DNA from: Lentisphaeria bacterium
GTDB taxonomy: Bacteria > Verrucomicrobiota > Lentisphaeria > Victivallales > Victivallaceae
Direction of reading: 5' to 3'
DNA: 37,171 nt
Assembly (NCBI GenBank): GCA_017466125.1
Contig: JAFTUS010000181.1
Span: 1 to 37,171, forward strand
In this document: piece after piece, positions 18,001-25,809 of the stretch
Numbering within the stretch: position 1 is the first letter of the stretch
Layout of the letters: each line of letters begins with the position of its first letter
Notes under the pieces: generated by a model
Told to the model about the DNA's origin: nothing
Databases searched by the model: none
Seen by the model: the letters and a program-made list of their open reading frames with translations, nothing else
Translations under genes and position numbers: made by a program

Positions 18001-18961
18001 TCGCCGGAAACTTCAATTTCTTTCTCTCCGGAAGAGCGGCATGTTTTACGGGGACTACTTGCCCCGGGAGCATGGCGGCAATTTCCGGATCTGCAATGAC
18101 AGGACCGGTCAGCAGCGGAACTCCGGCGTTGACCCGCTTTGCAATTTCGCGGGCAACTTTTGTATTGGGACGGCTGCTGTTGTAAACAATGATATCGGCA
18201 TCTTCCATACGGGTGGTTTCTACCGCAGAGTTCTGAATTCCCTGCAGCAGCAGTTTCCGAAATCCGTCTGCGGAAGAAACTTCGTTGAGACGCCGCATTT
18301 TCCAATCAAAAGGAATTGGAAGATTATCTTCGTTGTCGAAGTGAAAATAGATTTTTGTATTATTCTTTACAGGAACCGGAAAGTTTTTTTTCTGCGGAGG
18401 AATAACGGTGACTTTGCCCGACATACTGCCCGAAAGAGACAATTCCGCCGGAGTGCAGAAACGGATGTTCTTAATTTCAAAAGAGCCTTTCGTTCCCGGT
18501 TTCCACGCGGTGATTTCCGCAAAAAATTTGAGCTGTAAGATCGTATGTTCCGCATCGTGCAAACGGAAATCGTCATCGAGGCTCAGCACGATGTCGTGCC
18601 ATTCTCCCGGAAGTGCGGTAAAGGCTTTTGAGCTGCTGTGGCCGGAATTCGGGCCGGATTTCCAGACAATACCGCAGGAAAAATTCAATGGAACTGCCGC
18701 CGTATTCCGGCAGGAGAATGCAAGTTTATTCTGACTCCACATGCTCTGCCGGATATTGGCGATGGCGGCACACCAGATCCGTCCCTGCGTTTCCGGGCCG
18801 CGTTCCAGATTGAATTTACAACTTTTCAGGGAGTTTCCGGAAGTGGAAAAGACACTACCGGTTTTCTGCGGAACATAACATCCCCACGCATTCTTTTCCC
18901 CTGCGGCAGAGAGTCCTGCTGCCGCAAGAAAAAACAGAAAAATACAAAAATGGAATTTCAT
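15035..18961 (-). CDS. large secreted multidomain protein with glycosidase-like toroid domain
   Basis: A 1308-aa protein with an N-terminal signal peptide (residues 1-20, FHFCIFLFFLAAAGLSA). I do not recognise the whole as a named family. By eye: a jelly-roll carbohydrate-binding-like module (about 45-175), an alpha/beta segment resembling a glutamine-amidotransferase-like or unfolding accessory domain (about 225-400), a GH2-type sugar-binding beta-sandwich (about 465-585; LTTSIKIPANWKGTPLAFVA and VFFNGTMIGE), a beta-rich central part, and an (alpha/alpha)-toroid-like helical region (about 820-1190) of the sort found in GH clan-L or heparinase-like enzymes, then a short C-terminal beta domain. 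Acidic residues that might be catalytic cannot be assigned. Its place between a pseudopilin and GH78 implies extracellular glycan breakdown. The ribosome site is weak. Confidence 0.8.
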   Translation of the reverse strand: MKFHFCIFLFFLAAAGLSAAGEKNAWGCYVPQKTGSVFSTSGNSLKSCKFNLERGPETQGRIWCAAIANIRQSMWSQNKLAFSCRNTAAVPLNFSCGIVWKSGPNSGHSSSKAFTALPGEWHDIVLSLDDDFRLHDAEHTILQLKFFAEITAWKPGTKGSFEIKNIRFCTPAELSLSGSMSGKVTVIPPQKKNFPVPVKNNTKIYFHFDNEDNLPIPFDWKMRRLNEVSSADGFRKLLLQGIQNSAVETTRMEDADIIVYNSSRPNTKVAREIAKRVNAGVPLLTGPVIADPEIAAMLPGQVVPVKHAALPERKKLKFPAKEHPANRNAVLNDVSFGVYYQLKNFNAVPLLLFEDNTPAVIEIKEKSRHIIVSALGFGSDVLKSSSAARDGWFLRLLGILAKKDFPAQQLPVVKSDSEGFYPGASCNNFGRFGWELGDGLLCENISNKLNVSNGTSEYEFAPDLRRRLLLGEWQLSGKKIPWNLKWSYIGKSTLTTSIKIPANWKGTPLAFVAEKGIDDTAQVFFNGTMIGEVTQNDEEYWMRPHRHLIPEKLIRFGGDNQIKVIVRNLRGNGGFGSCPEITSVSPGNDIQVKVDRINYLGKGGKIVINGKNFGRFDTSLAFPGVRWQFDRKTILMSLHNTARFAAFRQNGSIKIVDLQKNPQLPKLTDSPYLLLFNGRKSGSPLLLVFEKPMKKISAVSNGSRISGLSISAGKDSIGMLMPVWICGAAAADTSRWNNAIPENVAKRIDLWSTRAFLFPDSCTESFRIDRKNKKVEIRNRYSYIKTPNTWNISASPYAPVPPLAMLMKGILFEASEVEARDLPTVFGYFADRNSSNTVYWRLPLPEPDFSMRPHSKGMEFFEELANRHFQSGVRFSAGGGIRAEEWNCVWPGGKVNPWMVNLNMHGFLMGLPVCTENPWIYSPENKIKLFQRLTDRLLLPLEQFQYKLALRYREEPYSKINYTIYMNSPREMATNFVPGTGSKVVYGDSNETVCMFLTCLQHLADRFGQKDLIRANYNTISREIASYLLTQDDYCILASGCVEFGGSWSIDMLNCEYASMMKLARIAEIAGDRIMHDQALYRAARRMVPTLSRLFLQEYAQKHGLLPANGLAAVGFGEAELKFHIKGTPVRGLDLYDLSQGIPEDLVALYSKYAVERLNQLYLPQVLAFPQNKMDYTLAATLALHGTQSDKQLLERLQSISKNSYLDGRLCKDWGGMCSGSYLTYSIHRLMGKVTIKSAKDLTVETAVFNPAQNTFKIRYTAHDNGELIITSPLRCRTPGFIQNSDGSIHLPSTPGKHDVSIQFSAEQ

Positions 18962-18975
18962 AATAAATACAGGTC

Positions 18976-19740
18976 TCAGTATGTGGCAACGTTTCTGGCT
19001 TTTCCGTTGTAAGTCCAGGCGTTGTTGTCAGTATTGTATGAACCGACCGCGCCGCCGGCACTGTACCAGTTGGCAATGATGGTTGCTTTGTCAGCTCCCT
19101 GACCTTTCAGAGTTTCGGCGTGACCGTCGCCTTTAAGCAGGTTGGTATCTGTGCCGCTGTGGTGCGGGAAAAGCACACAACCGGTATTGCTGTTAGACAT
19201 CTTTGCATAGGGAGCAAAAGTATTCACATCGCCAAACAAGGCTTCGCCAAGAACGAGAAAATTGCTTGCATTGCTTACACGAGTAGATTTAAGATAGCGA
19301 GTGACTGTATTGGTATCATAACCGCCGGTTTCATACGCATTTATGCCGTAAGCCGCATACTGCCATGCATTACCATTGTTTTCAATCCCCGGTGCAGCAA
19401 TCGACAATGCATTAAGATAAGGTCTTGCCGAGGCATGGGGAGAGGTAATGGTGACGGGGCAGACAAACTGTTTGATCTGAGCATATTTATCCAAAACGAA
19501 AATGGCTCCCCACCAATATTTTGTACCGGCTTTTTCCATGATATGGCGGGGATAAAAATCTTCATTGTCGGCCTGATAAAAACCCATACTCAATCCCAAC
19601 TGTTTCAAATTATTGATACAGGAGGAGTTGCGGGACTTCTCCCGAGCCTTGTTCAGGGCAGGCAGAAGCATGGCAGCGAGGATCGCAATGATTGCGATTA
19701 CGACCAAAAGTTCGATGAGGGTGAAGTGTTTTTGTTTCAT
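18976..19740 (-). CDS. pseudopilin-like protein with type IV prepilin N-terminus
   Basis: A 254-aa protein with a prepilin N-terminal methylation motif: MKQKH then [17 protein letters not shown], a single membrane helix with E at position +5, followed by [25 protein letters not shown] and an aromatic-rich globular part. The residue before the cleavage point is His rather than the usual Gly, a variant common in PVC bacteria. The C-terminal part has the [18 protein letters not shown] pattern (H-x10-DGH), similar to the H-x9-DG domain of such proteins. AAAGGAGA precedes the ATG. It is the second gene of the operon, 50 bp after the GH63-like gene and 14 bp before the 1308-aa protein. It probably goes into a type II secretion-like or pilus-like structure or stays membrane-anchored. 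Confidence 0.93.
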   Translation of the reverse strand: MKQKHFTLIELLVVIAIIAILAAMLLPALNKAREKSRNSSCINNLKQLGLSMGFYQADNEDFYPRHIMEKAGTKYWWGAIFVLDKYAQIKQFVCPVTITSPHASARPYLNALSIAAPGIENNGNAWQYAAYGINAYETGGYDTNTVTRYLKSTRVSNASNFLVLGEALFGDVNTFAPYAKMSNSNTGCVLFPHHSGTDTNLLKGDGHAETLKGQGADKATIIANWYSAGGAVGSYNTDNNAWTYNGKARNVATY

Positions 19741-19790
19741 TTTTTGTTCTCCTTTTTGTTGAGGGGGTGCAATTCTTTGCGAATGTTTTA

Positions 19791-21035
19791 TTATAAAATA
19801 GTTTCTGCCGGTTGGCAGTCTTCTTTTTCAAACCACTTGAGACGCTGCATCGCCATCAGGTGTACGAGCAGGGTTGGCGTGAAGTTTTTGCCGGCACCGA
19901 CCGGGGCACCGGAAAACGGGTCGATTTCCTGAGGGAAGTCGGACTGGGGATATTCCGCAAATGCTTTCAGCCAGCAGGAAAGAACGGCGTCAAGCTCAGC
20001 AGAGCGGTTATAATGATCCATCCATAAAAATGCCCGAAGTGTAGTCGGAGCCTGAGTGTTTCCGCCCCATGAGTTTTTCAACATACCGCCGACAAAGCGT
20101 TCATCGTTGACAGAGACCGACGGAAAAGGAAAGTTCGGTAAAAATTCCTTCCCGGGCGTGGAAAAATATCTTTTCCAGATCCGGTCAAATTGCTCCTGAT
20201 CGACGACTTTGTTGAGAAACAGCCTTGTGATATGTTCTGTGCGGTATTTCCGAAAGCCCTGCGGTGATCGGTCATAGAAAAACTCATCTTCCGGGTCATA
20301 AAGATATTGATAAATCAACTCTTTCAACTGTTGTGCGGCATCTTCCCATTTTTTCTTTTCCGCAGACATCCCCAGCATATCTGCGAGTTCTGCCATGGCG
20401 ATACGGTTGCCGTAAAGCATGGCGGAGAGATCTACCGAAAGGATCGGCATGACCGGGAGATCAGGCATATTTCCTGCATCAAATCCTGGGCATGTATGTG
20501 GTATTCCTCCGTCCATAACGCGGGGATCGTTGTCATGTCCGGTATCCCATTCGCAATACATCTCAACCAGACCGGTTTTTGCACGATTGCGGGATGTCGA
20601 AAGATAGTGATCATATTTTTCAGCCGCACGGTAGATTCGTATAAAGTCGGACTCGGGGCGGTTGGTTATTTTTGCGATTTCCATTGCACTTCTGGCAAAC
20701 GGCCATACGGATTGAATGTGAGAAAAGCAGACCCGTTCATGTTCTTCCTGCGGGTGAAGCATAAAGGCAAAGGGTAATAAGCCGTCCTCCCGCTGATGTT
20801 GAATAAAGACATCCTGAGAAGCCCATGCGATCTCCGGCATATAACGGGCTATAAAGTAACAATCCTGATTATGTTCCAGCCAGATCCCGTTATAAATATC
20901 TCCGGCTTTGAGCAGGGGTACTCCGGGATATTGCTCGAACAAAGCAGCATTGTTTCTGAGAGCATCAAGAAGCATATTTTTTCTGCCGCAAAGCATTGAC
21001 TTTTGAGCTTCGGAGATTTTTGCCGGAACAACCAT
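19791..21035 (-). CDS. GH63/GH37-like glycoside hydrolase
   Basis: A 414-aa (alpha/alpha)6-barrel protein of the mannosylglycerate hydrolase / GH63 C-terminal / trehalase-like group. Supporting motifs are [27 protein letters not shown] (general acid probably D168, in a GWDNSPR-like motif where Trp is replaced by His), and [12 protein letters not shown] near residue 317, matching the WRGPVWP-type region. It has no signal peptide, so action is likely intracellular, on an imported oligosaccharide. It is the first gene of the six-gene minus-strand operon, and AGGGA precedes the ATG. The promoter is at 21083-21111, and the palindromic operator candidate upstream is shared with the divergent SGNH gene. 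Confidence 0.88.
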   Translation of the reverse strand: MVVPAKISEAQKSMLCGRKNMLLDALRNNAALFEQYPGVPLLKAGDIYNGIWLEHNQDCYFIARYMPEIAWASQDVFIQHQREDGLLPFAFMLHPQEEHERVCFSHIQSVWPFARSAMEIAKITNRPESDFIRIYRAAEKYDHYLSTSRNRAKTGLVEMYCEWDTGHDNDPRVMDGGIPHTCPGFDAGNMPDLPVMPILSVDLSAMLYGNRIAMAELADMLGMSAEKKKWEDAAQQLKELIYQYLYDPEDEFFYDRSPQGFRKYRTEHITRLFLNKVVDQEQFDRIWKRYFSTPGKEFLPNFPFPSVSVNDERFVGGMLKNSWGGNTQAPTTLRAFLWMDHYNRSAELDAVLSCWLKAFAEYPQSDFPQEIDPFSGAPVGAGKNFTPTLLVHLMAMQRLKWFEKEDCQPAETIL

Positions 21036-21082
21036 CTTTTTATATCCCTCTATGAATCTATCACCTTAAAATTTCTTCGGTT

Positions 21083-21111
21083 AATATATATGTAAAAGTC
21101 AGTTATGTAAA
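21083..21111 (-). promoter_or_regulatory. promoter of the minus-strand carbohydrate operon
   Basis: On the minus strand there is TTTACA (21111-21106), a 17-bp spacer and TATATT (21088-21083). A half-site TAAATGT (21108-21114) overlaps the -35 box and resembles one arm of the palindrome at 21154-21173, so a repressor or activator could act here. Confidence 0.6.
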
Positions 21112-21153
21112 TGTTTATTTGTGGCATATTTTTATCTGTATGTGGTGTCGGAC

Positions 21154-21173
21154 CATAAATGTACACATTTATG
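21154..21173. promoter_or_regulatory. palindromic operator between divergent promoters
   Basis: CATAAATGT (21154-21162) and ACATTTATG (21165-21173) are perfect 9-bp inverted arms separated by AC. The palindrome lies about 43 bp from the -35 box of the minus operon and 13 bp from the -35 box of the SGNH gene. It is placed to regulate both directions. Candidates are the AraC proteins in this window or a LacI/GntR-type factor elsewhere in the genome. Confidence 0.65.
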
Positions 21174-21186
21174 TCGTAAACAGACA

Positions 21187-21215
21187 TTGTTTTTGAGCAA
21201 CCACAATGATATATT
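21187..21215 (+). promoter_or_regulatory. promoter of the SGNH hydrolase gene
   Basis: TTGTTT (21187-21192), a 17-bp spacer and TATATT (21210-21215), about 56 bp before the start codon at 21272. Confidence 0.55.
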
Positions 21216-21271
21216 GTGTTGTTCCTAAATTACAGGAACGCAGGATAAACCCGAATAGAAAGGAAAACAAT

Positions 21272-22135
21272 ATGAAAAAATGTCTTGCGGTGTTTTTAGT
21301 TACTCTACTGAGTGCAACTGTTCTTTCTGGTACTCCTCTGATACAAAAAGGAGAAAGAATAGTTTTTATTGGAGATTCAATCACGGCATTCGGGAATTAT
21401 CCGGAAGGCTATATTTCTCTGGTACGGGAATTTCTCAAACATAATAAAATCCAAGTGGAGATATTTCCCCGTGGAATTTCTGCACAGACTTCCCGAGAAA
21501 TGTCCAAGCGTGCAGCAAAAGATCTGGCTGACAGCAAGGCGACCTGGCTGGTGCTTTTCTGCGGAGTAAACGATGTTGGTCTGAACCGGACTTATGATGA
21601 ATTTACCCGGAATTACACCGCTATTCTGGATGCTGCCGCAAAAGCACAATGCAAGGTATTGCTTCTGACTCTTTCGCCGCATGGGGAAGAATTGAACAAA
21701 GAACGTAACGACCGTATCCGTAAATTTAACGACTTTATTCGTAGCAAAGCTGTTGAGCGTAAATTGCCGCTTGCAGAAGTTTATGCAGAAATGACGAAAC
21801 AGCTTGAGGTCCGCAAAGATGTTTATGGTTTAAAGGTAACGACAGACAATATTCATTTGAATGGTTACGGCAATCGTGCGTTTGCCTGTGCTGTCTTGCG
21901 TGCATGGAAGTTTGAAGAAGCGGCAATCGAACAAGCCGTTTCCCGTTGGAATAAGCGGCAGATTATTACGCCGTTGATCAATAACTTTTTCCGTCCGACC
22001 TGGTTGATTTCCATTGAGGATTACGAGGTTCTGGAGCGTGCTGCTAAGCGGGAAAAACTTTCCGTTGAACAATTTGTCAAACATGAATTGCTCCAAAAAG
22101 TAAAACAGTTGAGAGAAAAAGAAAATAACCAGTAA
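21272..22135 (+). CDS. secreted SGNH/GDSL-family hydrolase (esterase)
   Basis: A 287-aa protein with a signal peptide (MKKCLAVFLVTLLSATVLSG). It has the SGNH blocks: GDS at 34-36 with nucleophile S36, GIS around 68-70 with the oxyanion Gly, N100 in GVND, and D192/H195 in DNIHLNGYG. Such enzymes remove acetyl or acyl groups from polysaccharides. Start chosen at ATG 21272, which has AAAGGA upstream and gives a signal peptide; an upstream extension from 21206 does not. A hairpin follows the stop at 22163-22190. The two alpha/beta hydrolases downstream make up a deacylation set facing away from the glycosidase operon. Confidence 0.93.
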   Translation: MKKCLAVFLVTLLSATVLSGTPLIQKGERIVFIGDSITAFGNYPEGYISLVREFLKHNKIQVEIFPRGISAQTSREMSKRAAKDLADSKATWLVLFCGVNDVGLNRTYDEFTRNYTAILDAAAKAQCKVLLLTLSPHGEELNKERNDRIRKFNDFIRSKAVERKLPLAEVYAEMTKQLEVRKDVYGLKVTTDNIHLNGYGNRAFACAVLRAWKFEEAAIEQAVSRWNKRQIITPLINNFFRPTWLISIEDYEVLERAAKREKLSVEQFVKHELLQKVKQLREKENNQ

Positions 22136-22162
22136 AGGTATTTCAGTAAAATATTACACGAT

Positions 22163-22190
22163 CCCTGCTCATTCTTCGGAATAGGCAGGG
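22163..22190 (+). terminator. hairpin after the SGNH gene
   Basis: CCCTGC (22163-22168) pairs with GCAGGG (22185-22190); inside, ATTC/GAAT extends the stem across a 2-bp mismatch and closes on a stable TTCG tetraloop. There is no long T-run after it (GTTTACT), so it may slow transcription or stabilise the mRNA rather than fully terminate. Confidence 0.4.
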
Positions 22191-22369
22191 GTTTACTCTC
22201 AGAGGGTATTGTAACTGAGAATAGATACTGCCGTAATACATCGTTCGGGAATTTTGTGTCAGGTATCAGTTCTTTAATATATGACAAATCCCGGCAATTT
22301 TAATTAAAACTGGCAATTTTTACCGGACGCCAGTGATATTAAGTGATAAAAAGCAGAGGATTTCAGAAA

Positions 22370-23545
22370 ATGAAAGCTCCATTTGAAAACATTGAAAATT
22401 GGTTCAATACTCCCAAATTCAGGGAAACTGAAATATTTGTTCACGAGGGAGTTAAGCAGATTTTTTATGAGAGCGTTCCGTACAAGGGGAAAACTACGGA
22501 AGTTTTTGCCTGTTACGGCCTTCCGGAAGGCGCCTGTGCAGAAAAGCCGGTTCCGGCGGTAGTGCTCGTTCACGGCGGCGGCGCGACGGCGCTCGCTGAT
22601 TGGGTCGAACTTTGGAACAGACGCGGATTCGCAGCGATTTCCATGGATACTTGCGGCTGTGTGCCGTCGTGGAGTGCCAATCCGTACTTTAACAGAAATT
22701 GGCCGTCACATAAAAATGGCGGTCCGCGCGGTTGGGGAAAAATCCCGCTTGCAGGAGATGCTCCGGAGGAACAGTGGATGTATCATGCGGCTGCCGCAGT
22801 AATTATCGGTCACTCCTTTTTGCGTTCTTTACCGGAAGTCGACCCTGCCCGTATCGGAGTTACCGGGATATCATGGGGGGGCGTATTGACCTGTATTACC
22901 GCCGGTTTGGATGACCGTTTTGCTTATGCCATGCCGGTTTATGGCTGCGGTTTTCTGGATAATCCTGACTGCTCTCTTAAGCGGGAGGGGGACTGCTCTC
23001 CTGATCGGGGAGGAGAACCAACTGCGGAACAGTTTGCAAAATGGATCGAACTTTGGGACCCCTCGCATTATCTGCCCAATGTCAAAGTTCCAACCTATTT
23101 TCTGGTCGGCAGTAACGACAAACCTTTCCCGCTGGATTCGCTCTCCCGTTCTGTTGAACTGGTTGCAGATGTCCGTCAGCAAATTATTGTGGATTATCCC
23201 CATAATCACACGATTTCATGGAAAGAAGAGACGCTCTATGCTTTTGCCAAAGCAGCTTCTGACGGTACAACGGCATCTTTGCCACGCTTTGCTCCGGTTG
23301 CCGCTGATAAGGAACGCCTGACTGCCGCATTTGAAAGCGGGCCAGTTCCTGTCAAAGCGGAAATCGCCTACACCTGGGGCAGCGGCTTCTGGAACGGCCG
23401 CCAATGGTTTACTGCCGAAGCCGAAGTTTCATCGAATACTCTTTCTGCCTCTGTGCCTCCCAACGTGACTGCGGCTTATTTTACGGTGACTTTGCCCGAT
23501 GGAACAAAATACTCTTCCCGTGTGGCTGAACTTTCATCAAAATAA
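22370..23545 (+). CDS. alpha/beta-hydrolase, probable acyl/acetyl esterase
   Basis: A 391-aa alpha/beta-hydrolase with no signal peptide. It has the oxyanion region VLVHGGGATALADW, nucleophile elbow GISWGG with S168, likely acid in the GSNDKPFP loop and His in YPHNHTISW, matching a Ser-Asp-His triad. The C-terminal 80 residues form a small beta domain (TYTWGSGF-like NGRQWFTAEAEV). The set of catalytic features resembles dienelactone-hydrolase or acetyl-xylan-esterase-like enzymes (PhoPQ-related layout also possible). I start it at ATG 22370, with AGAGGA about 9 nt upstream; a GTG at 22343 would add nine residues. It follows the SGNH gene and precedes another hydrolase, so it likely removes ester groups from glycans. 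Confidence 0.85.
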   Translation: MKAPFENIENWFNTPKFRETEIFVHEGVKQIFYESVPYKGKTTEVFACYGLPEGACAEKPVPAVVLVHGGGATALADWVELWNRRGFAAISMDTCGCVPSWSANPYFNRNWPSHKNGGPRGWGKIPLAGDAPEEQWMYHAAAAVIIGHSFLRSLPEVDPARIGVTGISWGGVLTCITAGLDDRFAYAMPVYGCGFLDNPDCSLKREGDCSPDRGGEPTAEQFAKWIELWDPSHYLPNVKVPTYFLVGSNDKPFPLDSLSRSVELVADVRQQIIVDYPHNHTISWKEETLYAFAKAASDGTTASLPRFAPVAADKERLTAAFESGPVPVKAEIAYTWGSGFWNGRQWFTAEAEVSSNTLSASVPPNVTAAYFTVTLPDGTKYSSRVAELSSK

Positions 23546-23576
23546 AAAGAGAATATTTCGGAGATAGAATATTTGC

Positions 23577-23597
23577 GCTCCCATGAATACAGGGAGC
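23577..23597. other. small hairpin in the gap between two hydrolase genes
   Basis: GCTCCC (23577-23582) and GGGAGC (23592-23597) can pair around a 9-nt loop. No T-run follows, so termination is unproven. The rest of the 174-bp gap 23546-23719 shows nothing else. Confidence 0.35.
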
Positions 23598-23719
23598 TAT
23601 ATTAGTGACTACATAAATAGTGCTTCGCAACTTAGTAAAAAATGCAGGAAACAGAAAGCAAAAAACTTTCGGCAGAAAACGATTTTTCTTTCTGATAATG
23701 AACAATAAAGGAATAAAAT

Positions 23720-24466
23720 ATGGCAAACGGAGTATTTGAATATTCTCCCGAGTGGGAGATGGAAGAATGGTACGGGTTCAAACGGTACAAATTTCAGTTT
23801 GAAGGACGCCTTGCATGGGTGGCGGAGCCGGAAACACCGGCCGGAGACGGCCGCTGGAGCTGGTGCACCCAATGGGCGGAAGCGTTCGTGCCGCGGGTAG
23901 GAACTGTTGCACTGCTGCAAAACGGATTTCATCACGCCCACATTGATATCTTTGACACCAAAGCCAGTCCGGAAGGCGTGGCAGTCATGGAACGTTTTCA
24001 CGATTTTCTGGTCAGCCGCGGACTTTCTGCCAAGGCGAATATGATCGGTATGAGCTGGGGCGGTTTCATTTCTCTTCGTTACTCTTCCACTTATCCGGAG
24101 CGGATCGCCGCAATTTATCTGGATGCCCCTGTTTGCAACGCCGCCGACCCCGGAGCAGAAGCGGCAGACCGCGTGGAGGCAATCAGCGAACAATACGGAC
24201 TTTCCGTAGAGAAACTGAAAACATCTCTGCTCAATCCGCTCAATAATCTGAAATTTCTGGCTGATTATAAAATTCCGCTGTATATTGCGACAGGAGAGGA
24301 TGATACGCTGGTCAAAGTTTCCTCTAATATCAATCTGATCGAAGAGGAACTGAAACGCATGAGTGTCGCTTATGAAATCGTCCGGCGTCAGGTTTGGGGA
24401 CATCATCCGCACGGCTTTGATGATGTTTCTGAAGTATTGAAGTTTCATCAGAACAGCCGTGCATGA
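23720..24466 (+). CDS. alpha/beta-hydrolase family protein
   Basis: A 248-aa alpha/beta-hydrolase. Nucleophile motif GMSWGGF with S112, strand LYIATGEDDTLV with the acid, and GHHPHGF carrying the His. A Trp-rich N-terminus (WEMEEWYGFKRYKFQFEGR and WSWCTQWAEAF) may frame the active site. AAAGGA precedes the ATG. No signal peptide. It probably hydrolyses an ester or peptide-like bond in an intracellular glycan fragment; family assignment beyond alpha/beta-hydrolase is not supported. It is separated from the upstream esterase by 174 bp, so it may have its own promoter. Confidence 0.83.
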   Translation: MANGVFEYSPEWEMEEWYGFKRYKFQFEGRLAWVAEPETPAGDGRWSWCTQWAEAFVPRVGTVALLQNGFHHAHIDIFDTKASPEGVAVMERFHDFLVSRGLSAKANMIGMSWGGFISLRYSSTYPERIAAIYLDAPVCNAADPGAEAADRVEAISEQYGLSVEKLKTSLLNPLNNLKFLADYKIPLYIATGEDDTLVKVSSNINLIEEELKRMSVAYEIVRRQVWGHHPHGFDDVSEVLKFHQNSRA

Positions 24467-24780
24467 CAGGAAAATGCAAGTAAAAAATCGACCGCGTTGC
24501 GTCGCCGTAAGAAGAATAAAATCCAAAGTCGATGTGACTTTCTTTTGATGCTGTGAAATATAAAGCAAGTATTGTCTTAAAAGCGTAATCAAAAAAAATT
24601 AGCAAATCTCAGTGTCATTACATTGGCTTAAAATTGTAATCAAATGACGACCATGCCGGATGCAAAAAACATTCGGCATGGTCATTCTCAGGGATAAGAT
24701 AACCTTCCGCTGTTCCTATTGGCGAAGTATGGAAATGAACCGATTTCAGAAAATACCATGCAAAAAGTCTCAAAAAGATA
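24467..24780. other. intergenic stretch with a 14-bp-stem hairpin
   Basis: No convincing gene is present. The main structure is a hairpin at 24649-24683: a 14-bp stem (GACCATGCCG at its base, one G-T pair) around the A-rich loop CAAAAAA. It lacks a T-run. A weaker hairpin with AAAGTC/GACTTT arms lies at about 24519-24536 and is followed by CTTTTG. These may end transcription from the 23720 gene. Confidence 0.45.
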
Positions 24781-24835
24781 GTTACATTAACTTGAAAAAG
24801 TTACATTGACGATGTAACTTATAGATAGTTACATT
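24781..24835. promoter_or_regulatory. repeated GTTACATT boxes before the AbiE-like pair
   Basis: GTTACATT occurs at 24781-24788, 24800-24807 and 24828-24835, and an inverted copy ATGTAAC at 24812-24818 makes an inverted pair (7-bp arms) with the second. The last box ends 14 bp before the start codon. AbiEi antitoxins of known systems bind inverted repeats in their promoter and autorepress, so this arrangement is what an AbiEi-type operator would look like. The exact promoter within it is unclear (TTGAAA at 24792 and TTGACG at 24806 are candidate -35 boxes). Confidence 0.65.
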
Positions 24836-24849
24836 AACAAAGAGGCGTT

Positions 24850-25809
24850 ATGGAACAAATTTTAAAGGACTTGCAGCAGTATTTGAATACGCTGAATATT
24901 GTTGTTAAAAACATAGGAAAGGCAAATTGGGCAGAACAACTGCCGCTTTTTGTCAGAGCCCCTTACTTTTTTAATATTGTTTCAATCTTAGAACAACAGT
25001 ACGCACTTTGTATTGCTAAAAATAACGAACGGCCAACACCTGATCAGATATCCATCCAGAAAAATATGATTGAATCGGTTTCAAAATTGCCGGCGATTTT
25101 TGTTTTTCGTGATGGTTCAAAAGAGTTATGCAGAAATCTCTCCGGCAAAGGTGTCGGATTTGTTATTCCGGGGAAACAATGTTTCCTGCCTGGAACGATT
25201 GTCGCATTCAGAGAGGACAAGTTTGAGGCAACAGATTTAAGAAAGCGTGAGTTTTTCTCTCCGATGACTCAAATGATATTCTTGTACTATCTTCAAGAGC
25301 ATATTGCAGATGGTAAATTATATTTTCAGGATATAATCAGTAAATTTAATCTGAATAAGGTTTATGTATCCAGAATCGCAAAAGAACTCCAATACTTTGG
25401 ACTTTCTGAAATCGGAGCTTGCAAGCGGAATAAATATTTACTGTTTGATACAAACTGCAAAGCCTTATGGCAAAAAGCTCAAAACAGATTGATCAATCCG
25501 GTATGGAAAAAAATCAGAGGGAAAAATCTTCCGGAAGGTTTGCCGCTCGCCGGCATAGCAGCTTTGGCAGGATATTCCAATTTGAATGATGATTTATTCA
25601 GCACCCATGCTGTGTACTACAAGGATATTGACATAAAAAGTATTGAAGTTCTTGAATTTGAAGGAGAATTTCTGGAGCTTTGGAAATATCGACCTTTGAT
25701 CGGCAATACAGGAATGGTAGACAAACTTTCCCTTTATCTGGCGTTAAAAGATGATCCGGATCCCAGAGTCAAAAGTGAATTAAGCAATATGATGGAGGAT
25801 ATATGGTAA
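24850..25809 (+). CDS. AbiEi-like antitoxin / winged-helix regulator
   Basis: A 319-aa protein. I do not recognise a full named family, but the middle part (about residues 125-200: IFLYYLQEHIADGKLYFQDI then FNLNKVYVSRIAKELQYFGLSEIG) reads as a winged helix-turn-helix, followed by a C-terminal region typical in size for AbiEi-type antitoxins. The identity rests mainly on gene order: it overlaps by 7 bp an AbiEii-type nucleotidyltransferase downstream and follows repeated operator boxes. In type IV toxin-antitoxin systems AbiEi autorepresses the operon and neutralises AbiEii. The ATG has AGAGG upstream. Confidence 0.7.
   Translation: MEQILKDLQQYLNTLNIVVKNIGKANWAEQLPLFVRAPYFFNIVSILEQQYALCIAKNNERPTPDQISIQKNMIESVSKLPAIFVFRDGSKELCRNLSGKGVGFVIPGKQCFLPGTIVAFREDKFEATDLRKREFFSPMTQMIFLYYLQEHIADGKLYFQDIISKFNLNKVYVSRIAKELQYFGLSEIGACKRNKYLLFDTNCKALWQKAQNRLINPVWKKIRGKNLPEGLPLAGIAALAGYSNLNDDLFSTHAVYYKDIDIKSIEVLEFEGEFLELWKYRPLIGNTGMVDKLSLYLALKDDPDPRVKSELSNMMEDIW

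Noticed and set aside
23609..24592. A 327-codon minus-strand open frame opposite the alpha/beta-hydrolase gene
   Set aside because: It is the reverse-complement shadow of the gene at 23720-24466, whose protein has a clear Ser-Asp-His set; the minus frame has no family motifs.
24649..24683. Long hairpin as a rho-independent terminator
   Set aside because: No T-run follows; kept only as an intergenic structure.
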